Below, one piece after another: positions 6,838-15,386 of a stretch of 38,593 bases of DNA (positions within the stretch are counted from its first letter, which is position 1; the number at the start of each line of letters is the position of its first letter). The DNA comes from a virus. Where the stretch lies: positions 1 to 38,593 of the IMG/VR virus record IMGVR_UViG_3300036827_000358; one strand, given 5' to 3'. A program made the position numbers and the translations under genes. The notes beneath the pieces were generated by a model. That model saw only the letters and a program-made list of their open reading frames with translations, did not search any database and had not been told where the DNA came from.

Positions 6838-7272
6838 ATGGCGACCGCAGCCCGAACGAGACGAAAGCTTCTCGATCAGCAGCGCGTCACCGAATTCGCG
6901 GAATTCCGCGCGCTCAAATCGAAAATCGAGAAGTGGCTGGAAGGCTGCCGCGATAAATTCCTGGAGCAATTCGCGGAAGGCTACGTTTGCCCCACCGACG
7001 GCCCGTTCCTACTATCACTCGAGACGGGCAGCCGGTCGAAGATCGACTGGAAACAGGAATTCTTCTGCCGCCTGAAAGCGGATTTTGAATCTGGCGGCAG
7101 CCCCTGCGATGTTGCCGAGCAGCTCGCGACGGTGAAGATGGCGGAGATGGAACGCCTGGCCGGCTGCGACAAATTTAAGAAGATCGTTCCAAAGCCGAAT
7201 CCGAGCTACGCCGGCAAGATAATGCGCGCGATCGTGAAGAAGCTCGATTCGCGGAGCTCCCGTGGGTTCTGA
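6838..7272 (+). CDS. Hypothetical protein, helical
   Basis: 144 residues. The ATG follows an A-rich leader (TCGAAA) instead of a clear Shine-Dalgarno. The chain is mostly charged helices (RALKSKIEKWLEGCRDKFLEQ, then WKQEFFCRLKADFE) with four cysteines scattered and no obvious zinc pattern. It ends four bases before the DUF5675 gene. I do not recognise a family. Its place between HNH and terminase genes would also suit a small packaging accessory, but there is no motif to support that. Confidence 0.65.
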   Translation: MATAARTRRKLLDQQRVTEFAEFRALKSKIEKWLEGCRDKFLEQFAEGYVCPTDGPFLLSLETGSRSKIDWKQEFFCRLKADFESGGSPCDVAEQLATVKMAEMERLAGCDKFKKIVPKPNPSYAGKIMRAIVKKLDSRSSRGF

Positions 7273-7275
7273 CAA

Positions 7276-7671
7276 GTGCTGCTAACCGTGAAGCGGATCC
7301 ACGCGACGCCGGAATCTACTCGGGGCGAAATGCTCATCGACGGCGTATTCGAATGCTACACGCTCGAGCCGCGGATGGATCGATCGCAAGGTAAGCCATA
7401 CGCCGTTCCCGCCGGCACTTATCCCTATACGGTGGCTCCGAGCCTGCATTTCGGCCGTAACGTAATTCGCATCGCCGGCATTCCTGGATTCGACAACATC
7501 GAAGTGCACCCGGGAAATTTTCCCGCCGATACTCATGGGTGTTGCATCGTGGGATCCACCGAGGCCGAGAACTATGTCGGACACAGCGATGCGGAGTTCA
7601 ACGATCTGCTAAGCAAAATCGTTCCGGTGGGCCGCATTCAATACGTCGATCCGGAGCCTTCTGATGCGTAA
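7276..7671 (+). CDS. DUF5675 family protein
   Basis: 131 residues from GTG. The whole sequence follows the DUF5675 pattern as I know it: LLTVKRI at the start, FECYTLEP near residue 26, AVPAGTYPY near 44, a short loop, GFDNIEVHPGN near 73-83, DTHGCCIVG near 87-95, and a C-terminal helix with F-N-x-L. The H-PGN and HGC(C)I motifs recall the catalytic His/Cys of L,D-transpeptidase-like folds, so action on peptidoglycan is possible but unproven for this family. It is the closest thing to a soluble cell-wall enzyme outside the tail module. It overlaps the next gene by 8 bases. Confidence 0.85.
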   Translation: MLLTVKRIHATPESTRGEMLIDGVFECYTLEPRMDRSQGKPYAVPAGTYPYTVAPSLHFGRNVIRIAGIPGFDNIEVHPGNFPADTHGCCIVGSTEAENYVGHSDAEFNDLLSKIVPVGRIQYVDPEPSDA

Positions 7672-7984
7672 CTCCCGAGGCAAGCCGCGCCTGGTTCGCC
7701 AGGTGACGATAAAAATATTCGCGCCCGAGAATCGCGGCTTTCACAAACAGATCATCCTCGCCGGTAATGGCAGGACTTTCACGGAGGAGGGGATCCAGAA
7801 GCTCCTCGAAGCCAAGGCCGAAGAAATCGAAAAGCGCATGCCTGGCCACGAATACCGCCTGGTCGAGCTGGCAGACAAGGCGAGCTTCAATTTCGTTTGG
7901 GTAGGAAAAACCGAGGAGCGCATGCGGGCCGAAGACGCGGCGACGGACCTCTGCGCGGCATTGGGACCTTCCGCCAGTGCCTAG
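7664..7984 (+). CDS. Hypothetical protein before terminase
   Basis: 106 residues from an ATG inside the end of the DUF5675 gene. A basic N-terminus leads to a strand-helix-strand pattern (VTIKIFAPENRGF, TEEGIQKLLEAKAEEIEKR, then YRLVELADKASFNFVWVG), a compact alpha/beta fold of about 80 residues. It overlaps the terminase small subunit start by 8 bases. No recognised family. Confidence 0.7.
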   Translation: MRNSRGKPRLVRQVTIKIFAPENRGFHKQIILAGNGRTFTEEGIQKLLEAKAEEIEKRMPGHEYRLVELADKASFNFVWVGKTEERMRAEDAATDLCAALGPSASA

Positions 7985-8501
7985 AGGATCGGGACGCCGG
8001 CCGTTGCCGACGGCCGTCAAGAAGGTTCGAGGGAATCCCGGCAAACGCCCGCTCAACGAGAAAGAGCCAATCGCGCCGGCTGGCGATCCGGTGATGCCGC
8101 AGGATCTTCCAAGGGCCGCGCAACAGGAATGGAAGCGGATCCTTCCGGAGCTCCGCGAGATGCGCGTACTCAGCACCGTCGATCGTGCGGCGCTCGGAGC
8201 CTACTGCCACGCATATGCGCGCTGGTTCCAAGCGGAGCGCGAAATCAAGCTGCTCGGCATCGTGGTGCGCGAGCCGATTCTCGTCCACGGCATTGCCACC
8301 AGGTACGTTCGCTATAAAAAGAATCCGGCGGTCACGATCAGTGAAAAAGCGATGCAATTGATGAAAGCGTTCCTGGTGGAATTCGGCATGACGCCGAGTT
8401 CGCGCTCGCGTCTCTCAGTCTCCGATGACGGCAAAAACAAGCCGGTCGATCCGGCGGAGCGCTACTTCGCCCCCGAGCGACCCGGTCAGCGAATACAGTG
8501 A
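7977..8501 (+). CDS. Terminase small subunit, P27 family
   Basis: 174 residues from GTG. The N-terminus (RRPLPTAVKKVRGNPGKRPL) is the hallmark of the P27/terminase_4 family, followed by MPQDLPRAAQQEWKRI and a helical core (LSTVDRAALGAYCHAYARW) that recognises viral DNA and oligomerises. Further on, KNPAVTISEKAMQLMKAF and FGMTPSSRSRL are also family signatures. It binds packaging sites and regulates the large subunit. It overlaps the large terminase gene by 77 bases if the upstream ATG of that gene is used. Confidence 0.93.
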   Translation: MPRGSGRRPLPTAVKKVRGNPGKRPLNEKEPIAPAGDPVMPQDLPRAAQQEWKRILPELREMRVLSTVDRAALGAYCHAYARWFQAEREIKLLGIVVREPILVHGIATRYVRYKKNPAVTISEKAMQLMKAFLVEFGMTPSSRSRLSVSDDGKNKPVDPAERYFAPERPGQRIQ

Positions 8502-10206
8502 AGCGGCCACTTCCGGGAAAATCGTTGCCGGTCCGCTGGTCCGCCTGGCGTGCGAGCGCCATCTTCGCGATCTTCGCGATGGTCCTAAGCGCGGGCTTCG
8601 CTGGGACCCGATTGCCGCGAATCGCATCCTCGGATTCTTTTCCGATGTGCTCTGCCTGGCCGAAGGCGAATTCTCCGGCCAGCCTTTCCTCCTGCAGCCC
8701 TGGCAACAGTTCATTGTCGGATCGCTTTTTGGATGGAAGGGCGAGGACGGCTTCCGCCGCTTTCGTAACGCCTACGTTGAGGTCGGCAAAGGGAACGGCA
8801 AGAGCCCGATGGCTGCCGGCATCGGACTTTACATGCTGTGCGCCGATGGCGAGGCCTCCGCGGAGTGCTATTCGGCCGCGACCACTAAGGATCAGGCCAG
8901 TATCCTCTTCCGCGATGCGGCTCGCATGGTCGAAGCATCGCCGGCGCTTCGGTCGCGTATCGCCTCCTCGGGCGGGACCAAAGTTCAAAATCTTGCCCAC
9001 ATTTCCAGCGGATCCTTCTTTCGCCCGGTTTCATCCGAGCATCGCGGGCTCGACGGGAAGCGCGTCCACTTCGCGGCGATTGACGAGCTGCACGAACATC
9101 CGTCCTCTATCGTCGTCGACAAGATGCGCGCCGGAACTAAGGGGCGCCGCCAGGCCTTGGTCTTCCGTATCACCAATTCCGGTTTCGACCGCGCCACGGT
9201 CTGCTTCGCCGAGCACGAATACTCGCGAAAGCTTGTGGAGCGGCAGCGCGAGGACGACTCCTGGTTCTCCTACGTTTGCGGCCTGGACGAGGCCGATGAG
9301 TGGACCGACGAGCGCGTCTGGCCGAAAGCGAATCCAAATCTCGGCGTCTCGATCCCGGTCAAATATTTGCGCGAGCAGGTCACTGAAGCGCAGGGAATGC
9401 CTTCGAAGCAGAACATCGTCAAGCGGCTCAATTTCTGTGTGTGGACCAATCAGGAAAACGCGGCCATCCGCATCGAGGATTGGAACGCTTGCGCTTCTCC
9501 GGACGGCTCGGAAGTCACCGATCCGCGATCTCTCGTTGACCAGATGCGCGAGCAGCTCCGCGGCCGCCATTGTTTCCTCGGCCTGGACCTCTCATCCTCG
9601 AACGATCTCACGGCCGCGGTCAAAGTTTTCCCTCCCGAATCGGAGGGCCAGCCATATATCGCCCTCGCCGATTTCTGGCTTCCCGAGGAAAACATCAAGG
9701 CCCGAATGGCTGAGGCGCGCGCCCCTTATGACCTCTGGGTACGCGACGGCTGGATTCGCACCACGCCCGGAGACGTCATCGATTACAGATCGATCGAGGC
9801 CGTCATCCTGGAGGATTGCGAGTTTTTCGACGTCCGGGAGATCGCTTTCGATCCTTACCTGGCCACCAGCGTTTCCAACGATCTTCAGGCTGCCGGCATC
9901 GCCCCGGAGCGCCTGGTGAAATTTTTGCAGCGCTTCGAAATGTTCGCGCAGCCTACCAAAGAGCTGCTCGACGTGTTGATTCCGAAACGCATGTTCGCTC
10001 ATCTGGGCAATCCGGTCCTTTCTTTTAACGCCGGCAATCTAATCGTGCTCGAGAACAATAACGGCGATCGCCGGCCGGTGAAGAAGCGCGACTACGGCAA
10101 GGTGGACGGCCTCGTAGCGGCTCTGATTGGGTTGGGTCGCTGTATATCGAACGGCTCAGATGGAGCGTCGGCCTATACCGCGGAACGTGGAGCGCTCTTC
10201 GTATGA
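8425..10206 (+). CDS. terL: Terminase large subunit
   Basis: 593 residues. The ATPase part has WQQFIVGSLFGWK, then EVGKGNGKSPMAAG with Walker A at 121-127, and FAAIDELHEH with Walker B D220/E221. The nuclease part has GLDLSSSNDLTA (D388), IAFDPY (D476) and KVDGLVAAL (D561), consistent with a RuvC-like metal triad. This is the motor and headful or site-specific nuclease that fills the prohead. The family resembles HK97-type terminase_1 proteins. The ATG at 8425 lies inside the small subunit gene. The first conserved segment begins near residue 36, so the exact start is uncertain. It overlaps the portal start by 4 bases. Confidence 0.95.
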   Translation: MTAKTSRSIRRSATSPPSDPVSEYSEAATSGKIVAGPLVRLACERHLRDLRDGPKRGLRWDPIAANRILGFFSDVLCLAEGEFSGQPFLLQPWQQFIVGSLFGWKGEDGFRRFRNAYVEVGKGNGKSPMAAGIGLYMLCADGEASAECYSAATTKDQASILFRDAARMVEASPALRSRIASSGGTKVQNLAHISSGSFFRPVSSEHRGLDGKRVHFAAIDELHEHPSSIVVDKMRAGTKGRRQALVFRITNSGFDRATVCFAEHEYSRKLVERQREDDSWFSYVCGLDEADEWTDERVWPKANPNLGVSIPVKYLREQVTEAQGMPSKQNIVKRLNFCVWTNQENAAIRIEDWNACASPDGSEVTDPRSLVDQMREQLRGRHCFLGLDLSSSNDLTAAVKVFPPESEGQPYIALADFWLPEENIKARMAEARAPYDLWVRDGWIRTTPGDVIDYRSIEAVILEDCEFFDVREIAFDPYLATSVSNDLQAAGIAPERLVKFLQRFEMFAQPTKELLDVLIPKRMFAHLGNPVLSFNAGNLIVLENNNGDRRPVKKRDYGKVDGLVAALIGLGRCISNGSDGASAYTAERGALFV

Positions 10207-11954
10207 GTCGAGTTTCGCGGCCAGGCGTGCTCCGGAGGGCAGCTTGGAGCATAAAAAACGCCTGGGCCGTAACCACTGGAGGCGGATCCGCGCTTCCGCC
10301 CTGGGACGATTACTGGTATTCGCGGCCGGGATGGGATTCCGCCGCCGGCATGGCCGTCACGCCGGAAACGGCGATGCGCCTGGCCGCGGTTTATTCCTGC
10401 ACGCGCGTGGCTTCGGAAACGCTCGCCTCGCTGCCGCTGATTCTTTATCGCCGCCTCCCCAATGGCGGAAAAGAGCGCGCCATCGATCATCCGCTCTATC
10501 GCGTGCTGCACGACACGCCGAACCAATGGCAAACCAGCATGGAATTCGTCGAGATGATGCAGGCGCATCTCGAGCTGCGGGGCAACGCCTTCGCCCATAT
10601 CATTCCCGGACCGCGCGGCGCGATCGATCAGCTCGTCCCGCTGCACCCGGACCTGGTCCAGGTCTACCGGCTGCCGAATGGCAAGCTGAAGTATCAGGTG
10701 CGCTCGCGTTTCTCCGGTGAGGTCAATTGGTACCTGCAGGAGGAAATCTTCCATCTTCGCGGGCTGTCGTCCGACGGCCTGGTGGGCCTCAGCCCCATCG
10801 CCCTTCAGCGCGAAACCGTGGGCACAGGCCTGGGCATGCAGGATTATGCCGCGCGATTCTTCGCCAACGATGCCACGGCAACGGCCTGGATCAAGCATCC
10901 CGCAAAATTTAAGGACGACGCGGCGCGCGCCAAGTTTCAAGAGAACTGGCGCAAATCGCAGACCGCGGAAAACCGCTTTAAGACTCCCGTCCTCGAGGAC
11001 GGCCTGGAGCTGAAGTCAATCGGGATCTCGAATAAAGATTCGCAGTTTCTCGAAGCCACCGCTGCCAAGGCCGTGGAGATCTGCGGAATGTATCGCGTGC
11101 CTCCGCACAAAATTGGGATGCTCGATCGCAGCACTCACAGCAACATAGAAAACCAGAATATCGAGTGGGTCGTCGATGGCGTGCGTCCGCGCGCGGTGCG
11201 CTGGGAACGGCGCGTGAATACCGATCTGATCGATCCGCTGAATGAAGTGCTGGGCGGCGATTACTTCGCGGAATTTCTGATCGATGGGCTGCTCCGCGGA
11301 GATCTGAAGAGCCGCATGGACGCCTATGCCGTCGCCCGGCAATGGGGCCTGATCAATCCGAATGGTGTTGCGCGCCTGGAAAATTGGGAGCCGATCGCGG
11401 AAGAGGATGGCGGCGATGATTACTGGCGCCCGGTCAACATGGCCGTGGTCGGCGCTCCCATGCCGGCCGGCGCCCTTCCAGGACAGCCGATCGGAGCCGA
11501 GCCGGAGCCGAAAAACGACGCGCCGGACCCTCCGCCTCCCCCGGAATCCGACGAGCCGGCCGATGACGAGGGCGAGGATGCTCCAGCGAAGAAAAAGGCA
11601 GAAGCGGATCGCCGCCTTCTCGAGCTGTTCGCAAAGGAAGCCGCCGGCCGCGTAGTGCGCAAGGAAATCTCCGCGCTTCGCAAAATGTTGAGCCGGGATC
11701 CCGATTCTTTTAACGAGCGCGCCGAGGCTTTCTATGCCGGCCACGCCTCACTCGTCGCTCAAACGATGTGCATTTCGCCGGCGGCGGCCGTGCGATACGC
11801 GCGCGGCAATTTCGAATTGATCTGCGAGCTGGCGGAGCCGGCGGAGAAAAGCTCAGCTCTCGATTGGATCGAAGATACGGCGCCGGAGGGGCTCGCGGTG
11901 CTCGCGCTGAAGGCCAAAATAAAGCGCCCGGCGCTCCAGGAGAGAACGGCATGA
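10203..11954 (+). CDS. Portal protein, HK97 type, with C-terminal extension
   Basis: 583 residues. It has the hallmark portal segments: MRLAAVYSCTRVASETLASL (about 59-78), a HPLYRVLHDTPN stretch, ELRGNAFAHI, then YAARFFANDATATAW and SKDSQFLEA-like motifs ahead of GMYRVPPHKIGM and IDPLNE. The portal forms the dodecameric DNA channel at one vertex. Family members are usually about 400-450 residues. Here a proline- and acid-rich linker (about 432-470) leads into an extra helical domain of about 110 residues (residues 470-583). That extension could recruit the downstream protease or act as a scaffold. It overlaps the protease start by 4 bases. Confidence 0.93.
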   Translation: MSRVSRPGVLRRAAWSIKNAWAVTTGGGSALPPWDDYWYSRPGWDSAAGMAVTPETAMRLAAVYSCTRVASETLASLPLILYRRLPNGGKERAIDHPLYRVLHDTPNQWQTSMEFVEMMQAHLELRGNAFAHIIPGPRGAIDQLVPLHPDLVQVYRLPNGKLKYQVRSRFSGEVNWYLQEEIFHLRGLSSDGLVGLSPIALQRETVGTGLGMQDYAARFFANDATATAWIKHPAKFKDDAARAKFQENWRKSQTAENRFKTPVLEDGLELKSIGISNKDSQFLEATAAKAVEICGMYRVPPHKIGMLDRSTHSNIENQNIEWVVDGVRPRAVRWERRVNTDLIDPLNEVLGGDYFAEFLIDGLLRGDLKSRMDAYAVARQWGLINPNGVARLENWEPIAEEDGGDDYWRPVNMAVVGAPMPAGALPGQPIGAEPEPKNDAPDPPPPPESDEPADDEGEDAPAKKKAEADRRLLELFAKEAAGRVVRKEISALRKMLSRDPDSFNERAEAFYAGHASLVAQTMCISPAAAVRYARGNFELICELAEPAEKSSALDWIEDTAPEGLAVLALKAKIKRPALQERTA

Positions 11955-13057
11955 AATATGAGCATATTGTCGCCGAGGTTTTTCGCAAGCCATGGGCCAT
12001 CCTTCCAGAAAAGCTCCATGTGATCGCGCAGCTCGTAGCATTGCGAGCTTCGGGCGCCAGGCTCGGCGAAGCTGAAATCCGCGCGCGCCTGGAGGAGGCC
12101 GCCCTCGCGGCCGGCCCGCGGAACGCGCAGCAAAGCTTCGGCGCCGTCGCCCTGATCCCGATTCGGGGGGTTATCACCCGCCGCGCGAATTTGATGAGCC
12201 AATTTTCGGGCGGCACTTCGGTGGAAAAGCTGACGGCGCAATTTCGCTCCGCAGTGGCCGATTCGGGAGTGAAGGCCATCCTCTTCGATGTCGATAGCCC
12301 GGGCGGAACCGTGGAGGGCATTCCGGAGCTGGCCGAAGAGATCTACAAATCGCGATCGCAGAAAAAGAGCGTGGCCATCGCGAACGGAATAGCGGCGAGC
12401 GCGGCCTACTGGCTCGCCTCGGCCGCCGGCGAGATGGTGGTGATTCCCAGCGGCCTGGTCGGCTCGATCGGAGTGTTCACCGAGCATGAAGATTTCTCGA
12501 AAGCGCTGGAGCAGGCGGGCATAAAAACCACGCTGATTTTCGCGGGGAAATTCAAAGTGGATGGCAACGATATCGAGCCGCTGAGCGAAAGCGCCCGCAA
12601 AGATATGCAGGGCAAGGTGGACGCTTTTTACACGATGTTCGTGAAGAGCGTGGCGCGCGGCCGGCGAGTTTCTCAAGATGAAGTGCGCGCAGGATTCGGG
12701 CAAGGTCACATGGTTCTCGCCGCCGATGCCCTGAAGGAAGGAATGGTCGACCGCGTGGCCACCATGGACGAGACTCTCGCCCGCCTCGGAGTGAACGAAG
12801 CAAATCCGCCGCGAATGGCCGCGGCATCTGGCGACGCCGAAGTCCGCGCCGATATAGGTGACGACGATCCACTGGACGAACAAGATTGCGGCTGTATGTG
12901 CGGCAACTGCGCCGCCGAAAATTGCGAGGCCTGCAGCAACGAGGCCTGCGCCGACGGAGCGTGCGCGGCGAGCGGGTGTCCGATGCAGGAACAGGCTAAG
13001 GCCAAAGCCAGCGCACTCGATATCGAGCGGCGCCGGCGCGAGCTGGATCTGCTCTAG
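11951..13057 (+). CDS. Prohead protease, S49 (SppA/ClpP-like) family, with cysteine-rich tail
   Basis: 368 residues from the ATG at 11951 (ATGA overlap with the portal stop). An upstream in-frame extension inside the portal gene was rejected. The crotonase-like fold is shown by ALIPIRGVIT (about 67-76), LFDVDSPGGTVEG (111-123), NGIAASAAYW with the nucleophile S150, GSIGVFTEHED (171-181) and FAGKFKVDG with the general-base lysine at 200 or 202. It trims scaffold and capsid proteins in the prohead. Residues 313-343 carry nine cysteines (CGCMCGNC, CEAC, then spaced Cys). This is unusual for a phage protease and might bind metal. A charged helix ends the protein. Confidence 0.92.
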   Translation: MKYEHIVAEVFRKPWAILPEKLHVIAQLVALRASGARLGEAEIRARLEEAALAAGPRNAQQSFGAVALIPIRGVITRRANLMSQFSGGTSVEKLTAQFRSAVADSGVKAILFDVDSPGGTVEGIPELAEEIYKSRSQKKSVAIANGIAASAAYWLASAAGEMVVIPSGLVGSIGVFTEHEDFSKALEQAGIKTTLIFAGKFKVDGNDIEPLSESARKDMQGKVDAFYTMFVKSVARGRRVSQDEVRAGFGQGHMVLAADALKEGMVDRVATMDETLARLGVNEANPPRMAAASGDAEVRADIGDDDPLDEQDCGCMCGNCAAENCEACSNEACADGACAASGCPMQEQAKAKASALDIERRRRELDLL

Positions 13058-13058
13058 G

Positions 13059-13100
13059 ACAGGGCTCCCAGGTCGACGGTTAGTCGAGCCTGGGAGATCA
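13059..13100 (-). repeat. Conserved hairpin element, copy 1 (before major capsid gene)
   Basis: CTCCCAGGTCGAC (13065-13077) pairs with GTCGAGCCTGGGAG (13083-13096) with one bulged G, giving 13 pairs around a 5-base loop. The 42 bases are the near-exact reverse complement of 20560-20602: 20 and 18 identical bases flank a changed loop. It begins two bases after the protease stop and about 160 bases before the capsid ATG. No T run follows, so it is not an intrinsic terminator. RNA stabilisation, processing or partial attenuation are possible roles. The strand given is relative to copy 2. Confidence 0.8.
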
Positions 13101-13218
13101 GACTTCCGGCCGCCGACGCGGCCAGTTCCAAAAACAGCAAAGAACGCCGCCACGGTAAGCGTCCGACGACGCCGAGGAGCGGAGGCCTGCGCTGAACGCT
13201 AAACCAGGAGAACGTGAA

Positions 13219-14520
13219 ATGTCGAACATTAAGGCGTTACGGCAACGCGAAGCGGAGTCGAAGAAAAAGCTCCGCGCGATGCTGGATAAAGCCGCGGCGG
13301 AAAACCGCGGCCTGAACAAAGACGAACAGGATGAGTACGACAAAGAGCTCGAGGTCTACGCAGTGAATAGCCGCACGCTCGAGCGCGAAGGTCAGCTCCT
13401 CGAAATGGAACGTCGCACCGATCCGGTCGACGATCAGAACGAACGAGCGGCCGCGGCGGCTGGAGCTCCGGTCCAGAAGCGCGGTTTTGAAACCCTCGGC
13501 GAGCAATTGAAGGCCGTGGTGAAGTATGAGAAGAGCAAGGGGTCCGTCCGCGATCCGCGGCTTTTCGCGGGACCGGCCGGGCTGGATGAAATCGCTCCCT
13601 CAGAGGGCGGGTTCCTGGTGCAGAAGGATTTCTCGGCCGAGCTATTCAAGCGGATGTATGAGACCGGGCAAATCGTCAGCCAGTGCCGGAGGATCCCGAT
13701 CTCGGGGAATTCCAACGGCATCAAGATCAACGCGATCGATGAAGATTCGCGGGCAGACGGATCCCGGTGGGGCGGCGTCGTGGCCTACTGGATGAATGAA
13801 GCGGGCTCGCTCACAGCGAGCAAGCCGAAGTTCCGCCAAATCCAAATGCAGCTCCAGAAGCTCGGAGCCATCTGTTACGCCACCGATGAGATGCTGGAAG
13901 ATGCGGCCGCTCTCGAATCGGTGATCCAGGAAGCCTTCCCCGAAGAGATGGTGTTCAAAGTCGAGGACGCTATCCTGAATGGAACGGGCGCAGGCCAACT
14001 GCTCGGGATCTTGAATAGCGGCGCCGTGATCCAGCAGGCCAAGGATTCCGGCGACTCCGGAGCGGTCCTCACCACCAAGGACGTTTTGGCGATGTGGAAC
14101 CGCCTCTGGGTTCCCAGCCGCAAGAACGCCGTGTGGCTTGCGGACGTCAGCGTCGAACCTCAGCTCTACCAATTGGTTTTGGGAGCTCCGTCCCTGGGCC
14201 AGATCCTGCTCTATACGCCGCCCGGCAATAACGGAAACAAGACCGCGATGCTGATGGGCCGGCCCGTGATCTTCCACGAGCACGGCGCCGTCCTCGGTAC
14301 TCCCGGAGACATCGTGCTGGCCGATCTGAGCCAGTACCTGATGATCGACAAGAACGGCATCCGCCAGGATTACTCGATCCACGTGAACTTCCTCACCGAC
14401 GAAGGCGTATTCAGATTTATTTATAGATGCGATGGCCAAACGTGGTGGAAAAAACCTCTTACGCCGAAAAGTGGTGGATCCACGCTTTCTCCGTTCATCA
14501 GCCTGGCAACACGCTCATAG
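13219..14520 (+). CDS. Major capsid protein, HK97 fold
   Basis: 433 residues with AGGAGA ahead of the ATG. Residues 1-110 are a charged coiled-coil delta region that serves as built-in scaffold and is normally removed by the protease. The shell domain starts near the PSEGGFLV motif (about 130-138). E-loop and P-domain signatures follow: WMNEAGSLTASKPKFRQI, KLGAICYATDEMLEDA, then the A-domain VPSRKNAVWLAD, GRPVIFHEH and GDIVLADLSQYLMIDK. Cleavage probably lies between about residues 100 and 125, but I cannot fix the site. It is flanked by hairpins on both sides, which fits very high expression. Confidence 0.95.
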   Translation: MSNIKALRQREAESKKKLRAMLDKAAAENRGLNKDEQDEYDKELEVYAVNSRTLEREGQLLEMERRTDPVDDQNERAAAAAGAPVQKRGFETLGEQLKAVVKYEKSKGSVRDPRLFAGPAGLDEIAPSEGGFLVQKDFSAELFKRMYETGQIVSQCRRIPISGNSNGIKINAIDEDSRADGSRWGGVVAYWMNEAGSLTASKPKFRQIQMQLQKLGAICYATDEMLEDAAALESVIQEAFPEEMVFKVEDAILNGTGAGQLLGILNSGAVIQQAKDSGDSGAVLTTKDVLAMWNRLWVPSRKNAVWLADVSVEPQLYQLVLGAPSLGQILLYTPPGNNGNKTAMLMGRPVIFHEHGAVLGTPGDIVLADLSQYLMIDKNGIRQDYSIHVNFLTDEGVFRFIYRCDGQTWWKKPLTPKSGGSTLSPFISLATRS

Positions 14521-14534
14521 TTTCACGACGGTCC

Positions 14535-14563
14535 CGAGGAGCCTCCCTAAATGAGGGTCCTCG
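14535..14563 (+). promoter_or_regulatory. Hairpin between major capsid and next gene
   Basis: CGAGGA (14535-14540) pairs with TCCTCG (14558-14563), and inside it CCCT pairs with AGGG across a 5-base loop with a 4-base bulge. There is no T run. An mRNA processing or stability hairpin after the capsid gene is the likeliest role. Confidence 0.45.
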
Positions 14564-14590
14564 CAAAAATCTTAGAGAAGGAGAACCCAA

Positions 14591-15061
14591 ATGAAGGGAT
14601 TTGTACTCGCAGAAGAAGGACACGTCGTGCAGGTCACCGCTCCCGTGGATATCACGGGCGGCGCCACCGGCCAGGCGTTTTCGATGAAGAAGTATCAGCA
14701 CGCCAGCATCCTGGTTCTCGTCGGCGTCTCGGCCGCGGCCTGGACGAAAATCATCGTGAACCAGTGTGTCGATCACACCGGGGCGACACCTGTGGCGATT
14801 CCGTTCAGCATCTACAAGGCGGAAACCGCCGCGGGCGACGTGTTGGGAGCTCGTACGGCCGTCGCTGCCGCCGGCTACACGCCTTCGGCCAATGACGGGA
14901 TTTTCTACGTCATCGAGCTGGATGCCAATGAGCTGGCCGATGGATCGCCGTACGTCCAGGTGCAGCTCACCAACGGGTCGAATAGCGTGATCGCCGCGAT
15001 CGTCGCCGTATTGAGCGGCGCGCGCTTCGCCGAAACGCAAAGCCCGACGGAAATCACCTAA
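14591..15061 (+). CDS. Probable head-associated (decoration-like) protein
   Basis: 156 residues with GAAGGAGA ahead of the ATG. The sequence is beta-rich, small and non-charged (ASILVLVGVSAAAWTKIIV, then a strand pair around VAIPFSIYKAET, and FYVIELDANELADG), which suits a beta-sandwich. It follows the major capsid gene directly and ends at a strong terminator, so it is probably a structural protein made in quantity, such as a head decoration. Several phages encode an anonymous protein of this size here. No family name is certain. Confidence 0.7.
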   Translation: MKGFVLAEEGHVVQVTAPVDITGGATGQAFSMKKYQHASILVLVGVSAAAWTKIIVNQCVDHTGATPVAIPFSIYKAETAAGDVLGARTAVAAAGYTPSANDGIFYVIELDANELADGSPYVQVQLTNGSNSVIAAIVAVLSGARFAETQSPTEIT

Positions 15062-15068
15062 CCCCCAC

Positions 15069-15102
15069 GGGCGGCGAGGCAACTCGCCGCCCTCGTCTTT
15101 TT
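15069..15102 (+). terminator. Intrinsic terminator
   Basis: GGGCGGCGAG (15069-15078) pairs perfectly with CTCGCCGCCC (15083-15092) around a GCAA tetraloop, followed by TCGTCTTTTT. Ten GC-rich pairs plus a T tract make a textbook rho-independent terminator. It sits eight bases after the previous stop and about 17 bases before the next ATG, so capsid transcripts would largely end here. Confidence 0.85.
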
Positions 15103-15118
15103 CCGAAAGGATCCGAAG

Positions 15119-15343
15119 ATGAAGATTCACTTGCTGGAGGACGTCAAGCATCGCGGGCACCGGGGCGACATTGTCGACGTTCCCGATGAAGTCGCCATGG
15201 ATTTGGAAAAGCATGGTCACGCAGCTTTTGTGCCCGACGAGCCCGAAGCGGCTGTCGACCAGGGCGAACCGGAAGCATCGGGGGATCCCCAGGACGAGGA
15301 GCATTCCCGTCATCCCAAAGCGAAAGCCAAAAAAGCGAAGTAA
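15119..15343 (+). CDS. Small head/neck-region protein with L9-like N-terminus
   Basis: 74 residues with AAAGGA upstream. The first 38 residues (MKIHLLEDVKHRG, then GDIVDVPDEVAMDL) match the pattern of short phage proteins resembling the N-terminal RNA-binding fold of ribosomal protein L9 (LLEDV, G-x-GD-V-V-DV). The C-terminal half is acidic, then lysine-rich (KAKAKKAK), and looks disordered. Such proteins commonly sit between capsid and connector genes in siphoviruses. Function is not established. Confidence 0.7.
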   Translation: MKIHLLEDVKHRGHRGDIVDVPDEVAMDLEKHGHAAFVPDEPEAAVDQGEPEASGDPQDEEHSRHPKAKAKKAK

Positions 15344-15386
15344 CCCCAGTTCCGGGAGGCTCGCCTAGCTCTCTCGGATGCAAGGC

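Noticed and set aside
8498-9919. 473-codon open frame on the + strand inside the large terminase
   Set aside because: Low-complexity Ser/Arg/Pro translation in the +1 frame of terL, which has clear Walker and nuclease motifs. It is a shadow frame.
11759-13153. 464-codon open frame on the minus strand opposite portal end and protease
   Set aside because: It mirrors the well-supported protease on the + strand. In GC-rich DNA long antisense frames arise from codon bias, and its translation has no domain.
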